This document shows, piece after piece, positions 17,631-27,554 of a stretch of DNA of 64,000 nt. The translations under genes and the position numbers were made by a program. The DNA comes from NIOZ-UU13 sp964417935. Its GTDB lineage: Bacteria; Planctomycetota; Phycisphaerae; Sedimentisphaerales; Anaerobacaceae. Numbering within the stretch: position 1 is the stretch's first letter; each line of letters opens with the position of its first letter. A model generated the notes under the pieces. It worked only from the letters and a program-made list of their open reading frames with translations. It was not told the origin of the DNA and made no database searches. The stretch covers positions 1 to 64,000 of the forward strand of contig CAYQKF010000012.1 in assembly GCA_964417935.1 (NCBI GenBank), given 5' to 3'.

Positions 17631-19169
17631 ATGATGGCAGTCAAATTCGAAGCCAAGTCACAAAGGCGTAAAGACGATGCAATCAACTTGCTTATTCTTG
17701 TCTTTATCGCGTCTTTGCTCGGAGTTTACTTAATTGCCACAACAGTCCTCATTGCTGACGATGGTATCTATTATATTGAACGAGCCCAAAAGTTTACAAG
17801 TGATCCAAGCGGTGTTATAGTGTCACACCCACCGGGCTATCCGTTTCTTATCTTTATAGCCCATAAATTTGTTGGTTTGTTCAGTAACAGTTCATCGGCA
17901 CAAACCTGGATATACTCAGCCCAAAGCATAACCTTGTTATGTAGATTGCTTGCAATCATATTTTTGTATTATATCGGAAAGCTATTGGTTGGTTCTCGCC
18001 ACAGCTTTTGGGCTCTGCTGATTCTGATTTTGCTGCCCTATCCCGCAGAGTTTGGAAGCGATGCACTGAGGGATTGGCCTCATGTTTTATTTTTGGCCAG
18101 CGGCTTTCTATTCTTACTCTGGGGCGCCAAAGATGGCAAAGGGTGGATGTTTGGAATAGCTGGTCTGGCTGGAGGACTTGGACATATAATCCGACCTGAA
18201 TGCGCACAATTGGTTATATATGGAGTTCTATGGCTATTGATAAGATTGTTCCTGCCAACGCATAATATGAACAGGCCCAAACTTGTTTGCGCATTTTTCA
18301 TTCTTCTAATTGGTTTTGCTGTCCCCACAGTACCATATATAAAAGCAAAAAGGAAAATATTCCCGGAAAAACTGGAAGCACTTATCAGTTCTTCTTATCA
18401 GTTGCAATCGGAGAGAATTCAAGAACCAAACATTGATTGCCACAATAATATGTACACGGCAGGCAGTTTGCCCGGCAATGTAGCAAAAGCGATTGGCAGG
18501 CTTATCGCAGAAATCAGTGATAATTTAATGTACTTTTTTGTGCCGGCACTGGCAATAGGCGTTTATTCCCGTTTCCACAAACAATCTGGAGCAACAGACA
18601 TAGAGAGGTTTTTTGTGCCTGCTTTTATAATACTTAATGTTATTATACTAATTTTGCTTTACTGTGACTGGGGGTACATCAGCAGAAGACACAGCTTGCC
18701 GTTGGTCGTATTCACTATTTTCTATGTATCTGTCGGTTTGCAGGTTATTGCGGACCGGCTTGTGAGGAACTCTTCAGGCGACGGTAATGGGGCAAATATA
18801 GAAAAAGCACGATTTTGGTTCTTCGTTCTGCTTATAATAGGCTTGGGTATTTGCACACCCAAATTGCTAAGACCCATACGTGTAGAAAAGCAAGCCTACA
18901 GAGATGCTGCAAAGTGGCTAAAGGAGAATACCAGCCGAGAGGATACTATCGCTGTTCCGAATAAGCGCATAAGTTTTTATGCGGAACGCAAGGGATTTGT
19001 GTATGAGATTGGGGAAGTTACTGAGCGAGTCAAATACGTTGTGAAAATTGCGGAGAGTGAAGACGAAGAGCTAAATTTACCTAAAGATATGCAGGTGCAA
19101 GAGGTACACTCTGTATGGGTGGAAAAGTGGGGGCAAAAACGTAAGCTGGTAATTCATAAGACAATGTGA
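17631..19169 (+). CDS. GT39-like polytopic membrane glycosyltransferase
   Basis: 512 residues with about ten hydrophobic segments (first at roughly residues 19-40). After TM1 comes LIADDGIYYIERAQKF and SHPPGYPFLIFIAHK, the acidic periplasmic loop and HPPGYP motif of ArnT/PMT-type (GT-C) enzymes that use polyprenyl-phosphate sugars. A second marker is WPHVLFLASGFLFLLWG. The C-terminal 90 residues after the last membrane segment are soluble (AAKWLKENTSREDTIAVP), as in many bacterial GT39 proteins. It is divergent from the carbamoyltransferase and convergent with the sugar transferase. The acceptor is unknown. Confidence 0.75.
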   Translation: MMAVKFEAKSQRRKDDAINLLILVFIASLLGVYLIATTVLIADDGIYYIERAQKFTSDPSGVIVSHPPGYPFLIFIAHKFVGLFSNSSSAQTWIYSAQSITLLCRLLAIIFLYYIGKLLVGSRHSFWALLILILLPYPAEFGSDALRDWPHVLFLASGFLFLLWGAKDGKGWMFGIAGLAGGLGHIIRPECAQLVIYGVLWLLIRLFLPTHNMNRPKLVCAFFILLIGFAVPTVPYIKAKRKIFPEKLEALISSSYQLQSERIQEPNIDCHNNMYTAGSLPGNVAKAIGRLIAEISDNLMYFFVPALAIGVYSRFHKQSGATDIERFFVPAFIILNVIILILLYCDWGYISRRHSLPLVVFTIFYVSVGLQVIADRLVRNSSGDGNGANIEKARFWFFVLLIIGLGICTPKLLRPIRVEKQAYRDAAKWLKENTSREDTIAVPNKRISFYAERKGFVYEIGEVTERVKYVVKIAESEDEELNLPKDMQVQEVHSVWVEKWGQKRKLVIHKTM

Positions 19170-19230
19170 TCTGTAACTGGTGATGACCGAAAAAGTCCCT
19201 GGTCCTGAAAAATTTGATAGCAGCCTGTTT

Positions 19231-20487
19231 TTACCATCCCTTTTTTGATAATACAATAGGGATAGTCTTTATAAGGATATATAGATTCAATAATAAAGAC
19301 CTTCGTTGAATATACAGATAATCATATTTTATTTTATGCCGGGGTTTCAAATCATAGAAGCTTCGAATCTGAGCAAGTCCCGTCAGCCCTGGTTTTACAG
19401 CCAATCTCAATTCATGCAAAGCTTTGTGCTGCTTGACAAAGTGTAGTCGTTCCGGCCTGGGCCCAACCAGGCTCATATCCCCCCGTAGTACATTGAGTAG
19501 TTGAGGAAGCTCATCCAATCGTGTCGTTCGTAAAATCTTTCCCACTTTCGTAACACGTGGGTCATCTCGGCTTGCCAAGACGGGACCAAGTTCCTTCTCC
19601 GCATCTTTCACCATAGTCCTGAATTTGTACAAGGTAAAGATCTTGCCATCTTTGCCTACTCTTTGCTGCTTGTAAAAAACCGGCCCGGGAGATGAAATCT
19701 TGATAAGCAGAGAGATCAAGGTAGTCACAGGTATAGAAATGAGCAAGATAAGGATGCTGCCCACTGTATCAAGACTTCTCATTAAGAACTCCTGCATATC
19801 CTGCTTTTCCCCGATGAAGGTGTTGAGAAAGTGGAACGAATTCTTACCATTAATTCTCCCGGACAAAAGCTTCACATAAATAGAAGGCTTAAAAACAACA
19901 TCTATTTTTAACCTTTGTATAAGATAGATCAAAAGGTTTAGGTCCTTTTCATTTTGGATTCTCTCGCAAATAACAACTTCATCAACATCCGTGTGTTTTA
20001 GCAACTGCCCAATCTCTTCGCTTCTGATTCTTTTTACGACAGCCTTTTTCTCGACAATGTCGTCTATGTCGTCTTGGCCGATAACTAAGATCTTCTTTTT
20101 GATTTTTTTCTTGGCTTTTAAGATATACTGGTTCAGCTTATAAATCAGAAGGAGATTTATGAAAAAGGAAAGGACAAAAACACTCGTTGGGAAAGCACCC
20201 CATCTGGTTCTGAATACATAAACAAAAGCTACACTAAGAAAATTTCCAAAGAATAGCCCTAAAAAAACTCTTTTGAATAAGTCCCAAGAGGATCTGAACC
20301 TGCTCTTGTAAACCTTGAAAAAAGATAACACAAATAAATATATTAACGTCAGGAATATACAACTGCTTTTATAAGCAGAAAAGCAAGAATTTGGGATATT
20401 TTCACCGTATCTAATTAGAAAAGAAATAAGAAAACCAAGATTTATAAGAACTGCATTCGCTATAAACAAAAATATTCTTATGGCCAT
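19231..20487 (-). CDS. Initiating polyprenyl-phosphate sugar-1-phosphate transferase (WbaP/WcaJ type)
   Basis: 418 residues. Four or so N-terminal membrane helices are followed by a Rossmann-like middle region (KILVIGQDDIDDIVEK). A further membrane stretch (VGSILILLISIPVTTLISLL) leads into the catalytic bacterial sugar-transferase domain: KISSPGPVFYKQQRVGKDG, FTLYKFRTM, RTTRLDELPQLLNV, GDMSLVGPRPE and KPGLTGLAQI, all family hallmarks. The enzyme places the first sugar phosphate on undecaprenyl phosphate at the inner membrane. It is the last gene of the - strand glycan block and is convergent with the GT39-like gene, 61 bases apart. Confidence 0.93.
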   Translation of the reverse strand: MAIRIFLFIANAVLINLGFLISFLIRYGENIPNSCFSAYKSSCIFLTLIYLFVLSFFKVYKSRFRSSWDLFKRVFLGLFFGNFLSVAFVYVFRTRWGAFPTSVFVLSFFINLLLIYKLNQYILKAKKKIKKKILVIGQDDIDDIVEKKAVVKRIRSEEIGQLLKHTDVDEVVICERIQNEKDLNLLIYLIQRLKIDVVFKPSIYVKLLSGRINGKNSFHFLNTFIGEKQDMQEFLMRSLDTVGSILILLISIPVTTLISLLIKISSPGPVFYKQQRVGKDGKIFTLYKFRTMVKDAEKELGPVLASRDDPRVTKVGKILRTTRLDELPQLLNVLRGDMSLVGPRPERLHFVKQHKALHELRLAVKPGLTGLAQIRSFYDLKPRHKIKYDYLYIQRRSLLLNLYILIKTIPIVLSKKGW

Positions 20488-20688
20488 AGTTGACTCAAAG
20501 TGAGTAACGTTTTTTTCTCAATTATCCTTTGTTAAACACAAGACATTATTCTCTGTTCACAATTTCTTTGAGTTCATAAGTCGATTTGCCAAGAAACTCG
20601 GCTAAAACGACCATGATTTTAGAATAGATAACTCATGCGACTTCTGCTATTCGTTTTATTAAATGGAGATAGAGTCATATGCAAAAAA

Positions 20689-21564
20689 CTATCTTTTTGA
20701 TCCAACCTTAGTGAAGAATAACAAACTTTTCCATGAACAGAGTGCTTTTAGGAAAATCCCTGTGTAAATAATAGAGTTTATGATTATAGAGTGGCGTTTT
20801 GCAAAATGCTTTTTGTGAAACAAGTACATTGCACGATAAAATTCCAAAGTGGCTCTTCTACTATTAAACTTGCTACATTCACCTTTATAGTGGATTATCT
20901 CAGCATTTGGATAATACATCACTGACCACCCCGCTTTTTTAGCTCTAAAACACAAATCCAATTCTTCCCCATACATAAAGAAATCCTCATCCAAGATTCC
21001 AATTTCATTAATAACATTTTTACTAATCATTAAGAAAGCACCTGAGACGGCATCAACTTCGTTAGGTTTGTTTGGATTCAAGTATGTTAAATTATACTTT
21101 GCCATAGCCTTGCTTTTGGGGAACAATAAGCTTAATCCTGTAAGTCGCCAAAAGGCAATTTTTGGGGTTGGAATGCTTCTTCTACATGCGAGCTGTAAAG
21201 TGCCATCTTCATTCAGGACTTTACATCCGGATATGCCAATTTTAGAGTTTTCTTCCATGAATTTTACTGTCTTTCCAATAGCATTCTGTTTAGTAAGAGT
21301 ATCAGGATTTAACATAAGAATGTAATCAGCGTTAGTATTTAACATTGCCATGTTATTTGCTTTTGCAAAACCAACGTTTCTTGTGTTTTCAATTATATTA
21401 ACATCAGGAAAATTGTTTTTAATTGTTTTTATGCTGTTATCGAAAGAATTGTTATCAACGACCCAAATATCAAAAGATAGGCCTTTTGTTTCTTTATAAA
21501 TAGATTCGATACAGTTCTTTAAGAAATCACCTGCGTTATAGTTTACAATTATTATTGATAGCAT
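20689..21564 (-). CDS. Family 2 glycosyltransferase (rhamnosyltransferase-like)
   Basis: 291 residues. LSIIIVNYNAGDFLKNCIES, WVVDNNSFDNS, NVGFAKANNMAM and YILMLNPDT (the DxD position, here NPD as in WbbL-type rhamnosyltransferases) run in the expected order, followed by GAFLMISKNVINEIGILDEDFFMYGE, the acceptor-side EDxD-like segment. It may use dTDP-rhamnose made by rfbB-D, which is an inference from family resemblance. A 201-base gap separates it from the downstream sugar transferase; I saw no gene in that gap. Base composition is clearly A+T-rich here. Confidence 0.85.
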   Translation of the reverse strand: MLSIIIVNYNAGDFLKNCIESIYKETKGLSFDIWVVDNNSFDNSIKTIKNNFPDVNIIENTRNVGFAKANNMAMLNTNADYILMLNPDTLTKQNAIGKTVKFMEENSKIGISGCKVLNEDGTLQLACRRSIPTPKIAFWRLTGLSLLFPKSKAMAKYNLTYLNPNKPNEVDAVSGAFLMISKNVINEIGILDEDFFMYGEELDLCFRAKKAGWSVMYYPNAEIIHYKGECSKFNSRRATLEFYRAMYLFHKKHFAKRHSIIINSIIYTGIFLKALCSWKSLLFFTKVGSKR

Positions 21565-21576
21565 ATGTTTGTTTTT

Positions 21577-23058
21577 TTACCGCCAGTTTAGATATCTTTT
21601 TAAGTCCCCGAATACGGTACGAGGTTGTTTGGTGTAAAGAGGAATTCTAGAAATAGCTCGTTTCAATATTTTTCTGAAGTTTTTATTGTAACTATGAAAT
21701 TGTTTCTTAATTTCTTTTTCAAGAATGCTGAATTTTTCCGCTTCGATTATATCTACTTGTTGAGCAGGTTCAATTTTATAATAATTGTTCGGTAATGTTG
21801 TATAAAATTCATCTATAGTCATATCTGGTTTTACAAGTCCTTTTCCAGCCGCTTCGTTGAACATAGAAGTGCCAGGGTACGGCTCATAGACACCGATTGA
21901 TGCGAAATCGGGTGCGATTTCATACATCAATTCCAGAGTTTTATTTACGTCTTCAATAGTTTCACCAGGAACTCCCATCAAAAAGTAACCTGTCCAATAG
22001 ATGCCGATTTTTTTAAATAGTTCTGCAGCACTTCTGATTTGCTCAAGAGTAATGCCTTTATGCATTTGTTGCAGGATTCTGGGGCTTCCGGACTCGATTC
22101 CTACTTTTATGCTGTTACAGCCGGCTTTTTTCATTAACAACAAAAGTTCCTCGGTAATAAGGTCAACCCGTGTATTACATTCCCAATTAATATTGAGCTT
22201 TTCGATGAGCATTCTATCGCATAGTTGCTTGACTCTGTGTTTATTCACAGTAAATGAATCATCTTTAAAAGTAAATTGTCCTGTATGATACTTTTCCTTT
22301 ACGAATATTATTTCGTTAATTATATGATCAATAGAGCGGTAGCTGATTTTTTTCGCATGAGTAGCACAATATGAGCAAACAAATGGACATCCCCTGCTTG
22401 TCATTATCAGTCCCATATCCTCTGGAGTGTACTTTTGTTCATTGATCAACAGACTTCTGTCTGGAAAAGGGTAATAATCAAGATTGTTGATTGCGTTTCT
22501 TTCAGGATTATGTCTGATATTTCCCTGATATCTAAATGATAGACCATGTATCGAATTCAAATTGTTATGACCAGATTCCAGTGCACGTATTAGCTCGGAT
22601 ATGGTTACTTCTCCTTCTCCCCGGATTATATAATCTATGCTTGGTGAGATATCAAGAATTTCATGGGCTTTAACTGTAGCGTGTGCTCCCCCAACTACAA
22701 TAGGGCAAGAACTGTTGATCTGTTTACAGATTTTTGCCATATGAAAAGCGGATGCTGCATAAGGTGTCCATATCGCTATACCTACAACATCCGGGTTAAA
22801 TCCTTTTATTACTTCTAATGCCTCTTGCCATATAGGATGGGAACTGTTTTTAAATGATTGAAGATAAGCTTGATAGTATTCCGGAAGTTGAGTATAGTCA
22901 ATTTTTGAAGGATTGTTATTACAATCTGTATCATAGACTACTACATCGTGACCTTCTTTTTTAAGTGCTGTTGCAATAGATGTGATGCCGAACGGGAAAA
23001 AACGGTTATAAAACCCAATAATTCTGTAAAATGGCGGATCTATTAGCAGTATTTTCAT
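21577..23058 (-). CDS. B12-binding-domain radical SAM protein
   Basis: 493 residues. The N-terminal half is a cobalamin-binding-type domain (KILLIDPPFYRIIGF, GFNPDVVGIAIWTPYA, CPIVVGGAHATVKA, IIRGEGE). The radical SAM core follows, with the cluster-binding CxxxCxxC in SRGCPFVCSYCA at about residue 230. Downstream are VGIESGSPRIL and GYFLMGVPGETIED. The layout is that of BchE/P-methylase class B enzymes, which methylate unactivated carbon or do related radical chemistry. It overlaps the next radical SAM gene by four bases, so both are probably made together. In a glycan locus, C-methylation or another radical step on a sugar or lipid carrier is possible but unproven. Confidence 0.85.
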   Translation of the reverse strand: MKILLIDPPFYRIIGFYNRFFPFGITSIATALKKEGHDVVVYDTDCNNNPSKIDYTQLPEYYQAYLQSFKNSSHPIWQEALEVIKGFNPDVVGIAIWTPYAASAFHMAKICKQINSSCPIVVGGAHATVKAHEILDISPSIDYIIRGEGEVTISELIRALESGHNNLNSIHGLSFRYQGNIRHNPERNAINNLDYYPFPDRSLLINEQKYTPEDMGLIMTSRGCPFVCSYCATHAKKISYRSIDHIINEIIFVKEKYHTGQFTFKDDSFTVNKHRVKQLCDRMLIEKLNINWECNTRVDLITEELLLLMKKAGCNSIKVGIESGSPRILQQMHKGITLEQIRSAAELFKKIGIYWTGYFLMGVPGETIEDVNKTLELMYEIAPDFASIGVYEPYPGTSMFNEAAGKGLVKPDMTIDEFYTTLPNNYYKIEPAQQVDIIEAEKFSILEKEIKKQFHSYNKNFRKILKRAISRIPLYTKQPRTVFGDLKRYLNWR

Positions 23059-24428
23059 GTTCGCACCAGCTCCGTTACTTTCTCTTTAATCAGAGCACAT
23101 AACATCTTTGGAACGTCTTTAGTAAAGGGATGATGATAAGCATTTTTTAGATAGACCCAATATCTCAATCGCTGAAATGATCTATATATTTTAAGGAGCT
23201 CGTTGCGAGACAGTTCTTGTGACATGATTATCGCTTTTTTGTAGTGTCTTCCAAAATGAACAGCATCTAAAACATTCCAATCATTAAAGTCCTCTCGAAT
23301 AATTCCTCGTTCTATCGCCTCAGACCAGATTGGAGTACCTGGCAAAGGAGTAAGAATATATACGTTAAAGTTACGCAAAGGTACACTTTTAATGAAATTA
23401 TATGTTGTTTTAATCTCTTCCTTTGTTTCAAAAGGTGAGCCAATGACAAAGGCGGCATTCGGAGCAATGCCGTTCTGATGCAGAATTTTAACTGCTCTAT
23501 TGTTGTCTTCAATCGAAACACTATCTCCTTTTAAATATTTCAGGATACGGGGATGGCCGGATTCCAATCCAAGAGCAACGGAGACAACATCTAAATTTTT
23601 TAATTGCTTTGCCATAGTGTCATTAATAAGGTTTGCTCTCGCGGAACAGGAAAAACGCACTTTTCCAAGGATACCATCATTAGAGAGAATTTCCCTAAGT
23701 TCTGCTAATCTTCGTTTATTTACAATAAAAAGGTCATCGTAAATACTGATCAGTTTAGCTCCGTAATTGTAGTATAGTTCTTTTATTTCATTTGCAACAT
23801 ACTGGGCTGAGGCCAATCTTGTGGTCACCCAAAACCTGCTTGAAGCGCAAAAAATACAACGATACGGACATCCGCGTGAAGAGAACATGGAAAGATGTGT
23901 GCCTCGCAGGTTAAGCAAATCTCTGGCGGGTATTGGGATTTCATCGAGGTTGCCAATTAAAGGGCGAGGTTCAGTTAAAATCAATTTCTTATTGTCCAGA
24001 TAAATAATTCCTTTGACTGAAGAAAGGCTATCAGTATCAAATCGTCCTGAGGAATCATACAACTGAACAAGTTCAGCAAATGTTTCTTCTCCCTCAAATA
24101 ACACACCAACATCCATTTCATTGGTAAAAGAATCAGGCAGTAGTGAAATATGGATACCGCCAACAATAACAGGGAGCTTTCTTTTTTTGCAAAGTGCCGC
24201 ATACTTTTTTACTATGCCATAGTTCGGAGAGAAACAACTTATGCCTACGAGGTCAGGCTTGAAAGAATCAAGGATTTCATCTACATTTCTGTTTATAATT
24301 TTAAATACATGTGAATTTTTACCGAGTTTTTTTCTAATATAGCTTACCAGATATCCTAATCCCAATTGGGGGTATCTGATTTCAATTTCGATATGTGGAT
24401 TAATTGCACTAATTAAAAGTATTCTCAT
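23055..24428 (-). CDS. B12-binding-domain radical SAM protein
   Basis: 457 residues. The N-terminus (RILLISAINPHIEIEIRYP, PDLVGISCFSPNYG, LPVIVGGIHISLLPD, VLFEGEET) is a cobalamin-binding-type domain. The radical SAM core carries SSRGCPYRCIFCASS with CxxxCxxC near residue 200, then ISIYDDLFIVN, ALGLESGHPRIL and FVIGSPFETKEEI. It is a relative, not a copy, of its overlapping partner. Whether cobalamin is really bound cannot be judged, because the DxHxxG ligand motif is not obvious. It is probably the first of the pair to be translated. Confidence 0.85.
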   Translation of the reverse strand: MRILLISAINPHIEIEIRYPQLGLGYLVSYIRKKLGKNSHVFKIINRNVDEILDSFKPDLVGISCFSPNYGIVKKYAALCKKRKLPVIVGGIHISLLPDSFTNEMDVGVLFEGEETFAELVQLYDSSGRFDTDSLSSVKGIIYLDNKKLILTEPRPLIGNLDEIPIPARDLLNLRGTHLSMFSSRGCPYRCIFCASSRFWVTTRLASAQYVANEIKELYYNYGAKLISIYDDLFIVNKRRLAELREILSNDGILGKVRFSCSARANLINDTMAKQLKNLDVVSVALGLESGHPRILKYLKGDSVSIEDNNRAVKILHQNGIAPNAAFVIGSPFETKEEIKTTYNFIKSVPLRNFNVYILTPLPGTPIWSEAIERGIIREDFNDWNVLDAVHFGRHYKKAIIMSQELSRNELLKIYRSFQRLRYWVYLKNAYHHPFTKDVPKMLCALIKEKVTELVRT

Positions 24429-24477
24429 AAATAGAAAATATTTTAAAGTTTTAATTGTGAATAGCCGGTTTTAATGG

Positions 24478-25617
24478 CTATGTTGCTTGATGATATTTAT
24501 CATAGAGTTGTTGGTAAAGTATCTGATATTTTGAGGACATGTTCCTGGCATTTAAATGATTTATGATTATGCTCCGAGCAGCCGAAGACTGCTGTGAGTA
24601 GTCCTCATCCTGGCTTTTTGAAAGTATTTTCGACAATGATGCAGTATCTTTGGTGGCGAATACTAATCCTGCTCGTTCGTTGAAAGCGAGAATCTCACGA
24701 TGGGCAGGTATGTCAGACAGGACTACTGGAAGACCACAGGCTAGCGCTTCCATTACGGCGTTTGGACACCCTTCGGTCAGCGAGGCAGAGACAAATATAT
24801 CAGCTGCACCGAGGTAATCTTTTACATTTTCAACAAAACCAACCATCCGGATATTACTTTTTCCGGCCGCCAGACGTGAGCATTTTTTTCGCAAAGGACC
24901 ATTGCCTAACAACACCAAAACATCCGACTGGCTCAGCGCACTATTGAGAAAAGCCTTTATAAGAGTGAGCAGACCCTTAATCTCAGACAGAAAACCTACA
25001 CTCAAAATAACACGCTTGTTTGGTGGCAAGCCGAGGCGTGATCTTAGATGCCCCTTTTCTTCTTCACCAACAGGTTTGAATTTATCCTGGTCGATACCGT
25101 TATGAATAACATCTATTTGGCGGGTAATTCCGTTTTCTATTAAATTTCGGATAGAATTTGAAACTGCCACAACACATTCACATTTTCCACACGCTGTCAA
25201 AAAGGTTTTCATCATAGTATAACCGAGTATCGGACCAAAAACGTGACGATAAGACTGACGACACGTTATGACGCGAGGTATACCAATAACGTGGTTTGTG
25301 CATAGCAGGGTAGAGCGATAATCGAAAACGTGAATCAGGTCAACAGGGTTTTCATTAAGCAGTTTCCTTATTTTTTTGGGGCCGAGCATCGTACCCGCCA
25401 TTCGTGACAAGCCAAGAGAGCTACACTCAACATCAATCTTCTCAAAAGCCCCCAGCAAGGATTCGGTAGCTTCCGGAGAGAGGGTGACTACACGAGGGTA
25501 AAACTTTCTACGGTCAAGATATTTAATAATGTTGTAAAGTTGAAAAATCGGTCCTTGTTGGCGTAGCCGGCTGACCAAATAAAGGACACGGATATTGTTG
25601 GTTTCGGTCGCATTCAT
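24478..25617 (-). CDS. Family 4 glycosyltransferase
   Basis: 379 residues from the ATG at 25617; the ORF can extend to a TTG at 25665, and neither start has a good Shine-Dalgarno. NIRVLYLVSRLRQQGPIFQL opens the first GT-B lobe; VDLIHVFDYRS and CVVAVSNSIRNLIENG follow. The second lobe shows VILSVGFLSEIKGLLTLI, LVLLGNGPLR and the donor-binding SASLTEGCPNAVMEALACGLPVV with the EX7E pattern. It is a retaining transferase using an NDP-sugar on the cytoplasmic face. It is four bases after the polytopic membrane gene at the longest start. Confidence 0.9.
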   Translation of the reverse strand: MNATETNNIRVLYLVSRLRQQGPIFQLYNIIKYLDRRKFYPRVVTLSPEATESLLGAFEKIDVECSSLGLSRMAGTMLGPKKIRKLLNENPVDLIHVFDYRSTLLCTNHVIGIPRVITCRQSYRHVFGPILGYTMMKTFLTACGKCECVVAVSNSIRNLIENGITRQIDVIHNGIDQDKFKPVGEEEKGHLRSRLGLPPNKRVILSVGFLSEIKGLLTLIKAFLNSALSQSDVLVLLGNGPLRKKCSRLAAGKSNIRMVGFVENVKDYLGAADIFVSASLTEGCPNAVMEALACGLPVVLSDIPAHREILAFNERAGLVFATKDTASLSKILSKSQDEDYSQQSSAARSIIINHLNARNMSSKYQILYQQLYDKYHQAT

Positions 25618-25669
25618 TGAAATTTGCTGATTGCGGCTTATTTTACACTGTGTTATGTTTGACAATCCC

Positions 25670-26770
25670 TTACGATTCGGTCCTCGTCATGCATGGCTGG
25701 CGAAGAATACGTTCCTGATAACCTTTAAGATTTAGCACGAGTAGTGTGAAACCTAACTGATATACACTATAGCGATATCGTTCGACTGGGTCGTAGGTAA
25801 TGATGGTCAAACTAACAAGGATTATAGTTAAAGCAATAAACAAATATGCCGTGCGGTAAGTCGATGCGAGATACTTTCTGTAGGGAAAGCTTACCAAGAA
25901 CACGTAGACGACAAATAATGTATACGGTATGAGAAATGAATTCAGCTTAATTCCTGCACCCATACCGGGCCTTATGTAATACAAGAAGCTCCGAGAAAAA
26001 TATTCCACAAATAAGGTTGGTGAACTAAAAAGTTCGCCAAATGTGATAAGCGTGGGTACACCGTAGATATCCTCCAATAAAACTTTTGTTACTCCGTAGT
26101 TGCCAAGATGTGAGGCCAAATATAATTCAAGCAGTTTGGTGGATTGTTCAGGCATCAAGTACAACAGGCCAAAGGCTGCTACAATTCCAGATAAGATAAT
26201 AAGCCTTCTCGTGTATTTCGTTAGAAAAGCGAGCGGCAGAAGCCCCATCAAAGCCAGTGGCTCTCTTATCAGAGCAATGAGAGGCAATAAAAGACAGAAA
26301 AGAATTTTGTAAGCAAGTAAATTCGTAGCCAGCGCCTTGAAAAAGAAGTACATGGCAACGATGATAACCAGAATCAACATGTTTTCCTTGACGACAAAGT
26401 TGTTGTAGAAAACAAGCTCAGGGTTGAATGCAAAAATTGCAGTCACATAAAGTGAAAGTTTCCTGGTCAGACAGGTACGAGTGAGATTGAAGAATACAAA
26501 CACAGTTAAGCTGCTTAGGAGTATGTTGAATAAATAGAAGGTTAGGTGATTGAAATGTAAATGTTTGAATAAAGCACCAATCACAACAGCCGCTATGTTA
26601 AACCTGTCCGGCCCCACGGCTATATAAAAGCTTTCATTTCCGAAAGAAGTTACGCTGAAATCCCAATCTCTCTTGACGATAGTCCAGGTCATAATCAACG
26701 CCACCGAGAAAGTTATGTGGAGCAAAATTATGGTTCCCAATGAAAAGACTTTTTTTGTCAAGAATTTCAT
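25670..26770 (-). CDS. Polytopic membrane protein, GT-C-like; possible polymerase or glycosyltransferase
   Basis: 366 residues with about nine hydrophobic helices, the first near residues 10-32. After TM1 comes a short acidic loop (RDWDFSVTSFG) and later YNNFVVKENMLILV. Near the C-terminus, TYDPVERYRYSVYQLGF resembles the 'ERYR' end of GT39/ArnT-like proteins. The locus has a flippase (Wzx), chain-length protein (Wzz) and initiating transferase, but no obvious Wzy polymerase. This gene is one candidate for it; a lipid-linked sugar transferase is the other. Confidence 0.5.
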   Translation of the reverse strand: MKFLTKKVFSLGTIILLHITFSVALIMTWTIVKRDWDFSVTSFGNESFYIAVGPDRFNIAAVVIGALFKHLHFNHLTFYLFNILLSSLTVFVFFNLTRTCLTRKLSLYVTAIFAFNPELVFYNNFVVKENMLILVIIVAMYFFFKALATNLLAYKILFCLLLPLIALIREPLALMGLLPLAFLTKYTRRLIILSGIVAAFGLLYLMPEQSTKLLELYLASHLGNYGVTKVLLEDIYGVPTLITFGELFSSPTLFVEYFSRSFLYYIRPGMGAGIKLNSFLIPYTLFVVYVFLVSFPYRKYLASTYRTAYLFIALTIILVSLTIITYDPVERYRYSVYQLGFTLLVLNLKGYQERILRQPCMTRTES

Positions 26771-26864
26771 CTAAAGGATTGGTAACATATCAAAATACAC
26801 AATTATTCTCTTGGGAATAGCGAAGTACAAAGTGTGCAAAGCTATTAACGTTTATGAACACAAA

Positions 26865-27554
26865 TTAATCTGCCTTTTTGTTTATTACAAGCCCTATCTG
26901 CCCAAAGTTGCGCATGCCCCAATTGAGCAGCGGCCGCAGAGGTTTGAATTTTACTAATCTATCAAGCAATGGATGTTTATCCAGCCCGAATTCGGCCAGA
27001 GGTATGAAATCGACCTTGAACTTATTACGTGTAAAAACATCGATTATAACACGAGGCGTTCTGTAATATGTCTTATATACGATATATTCATAATAAACCT
27101 GTGCCTGTTCTCGCCTGCTCTTGCCCTGCAGTTCTTTCCATTTAGGCCCTCCGCCCAACAGCAGCAAAAGCATAATGTAAATTTTCCGGATTCTGTTTTT
27201 TGGCAGCCAGTGCAGAAAAGGCATAAAGAGATGAATTTCGACAAAATGTTTGTGGGCAGGGAAGAAATGCACACCTACACCTCCGGGAGCAGTCAGCCTT
27301 TTAAGATTTGTGGCAACTTGTTCTATGTCCTTAACATGTTCAAAAACTCCTTCAGAAAAACTAAGATGGAAGGAGCCATCGGGAAATTGTTTTTCTTCGC
27401 CATTCTCCATTAAAGAAATTATAGAGTTGGCGTCAAGACCACGCGCCGATAACAAATCGCGCACTCCATTTGTGATGCGTGTTATAGAGATATTTGAGGT
27501 CACATTCCTGACGGGTCCATTGTTTGTTGCGGTTCTGCTCAACTTTTGCTTCAT
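26865..27554 (-). pseudogene. Methyltransferase, C-terminal part of a broken gene
   Basis: The reading frame spans 229 codons, but only the portion after about 27470 looks homologous to methyltransferases: RGLDANSI (motif II position), FPDGSFHLSFSEGVFEHV, TAPGGVGVHFFPAHKHFVE and a C-terminal half with LHWLPKNRIRK. The SAM-binding motif I is absent from this frame and from the upstream frame. Read together with the fragment at 27433-27810, the gene has both lost a stretch of roughly 40-50 codons and shifted frame. A sequencing error alone would not explain the missing motif. Confidence 0.72.
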
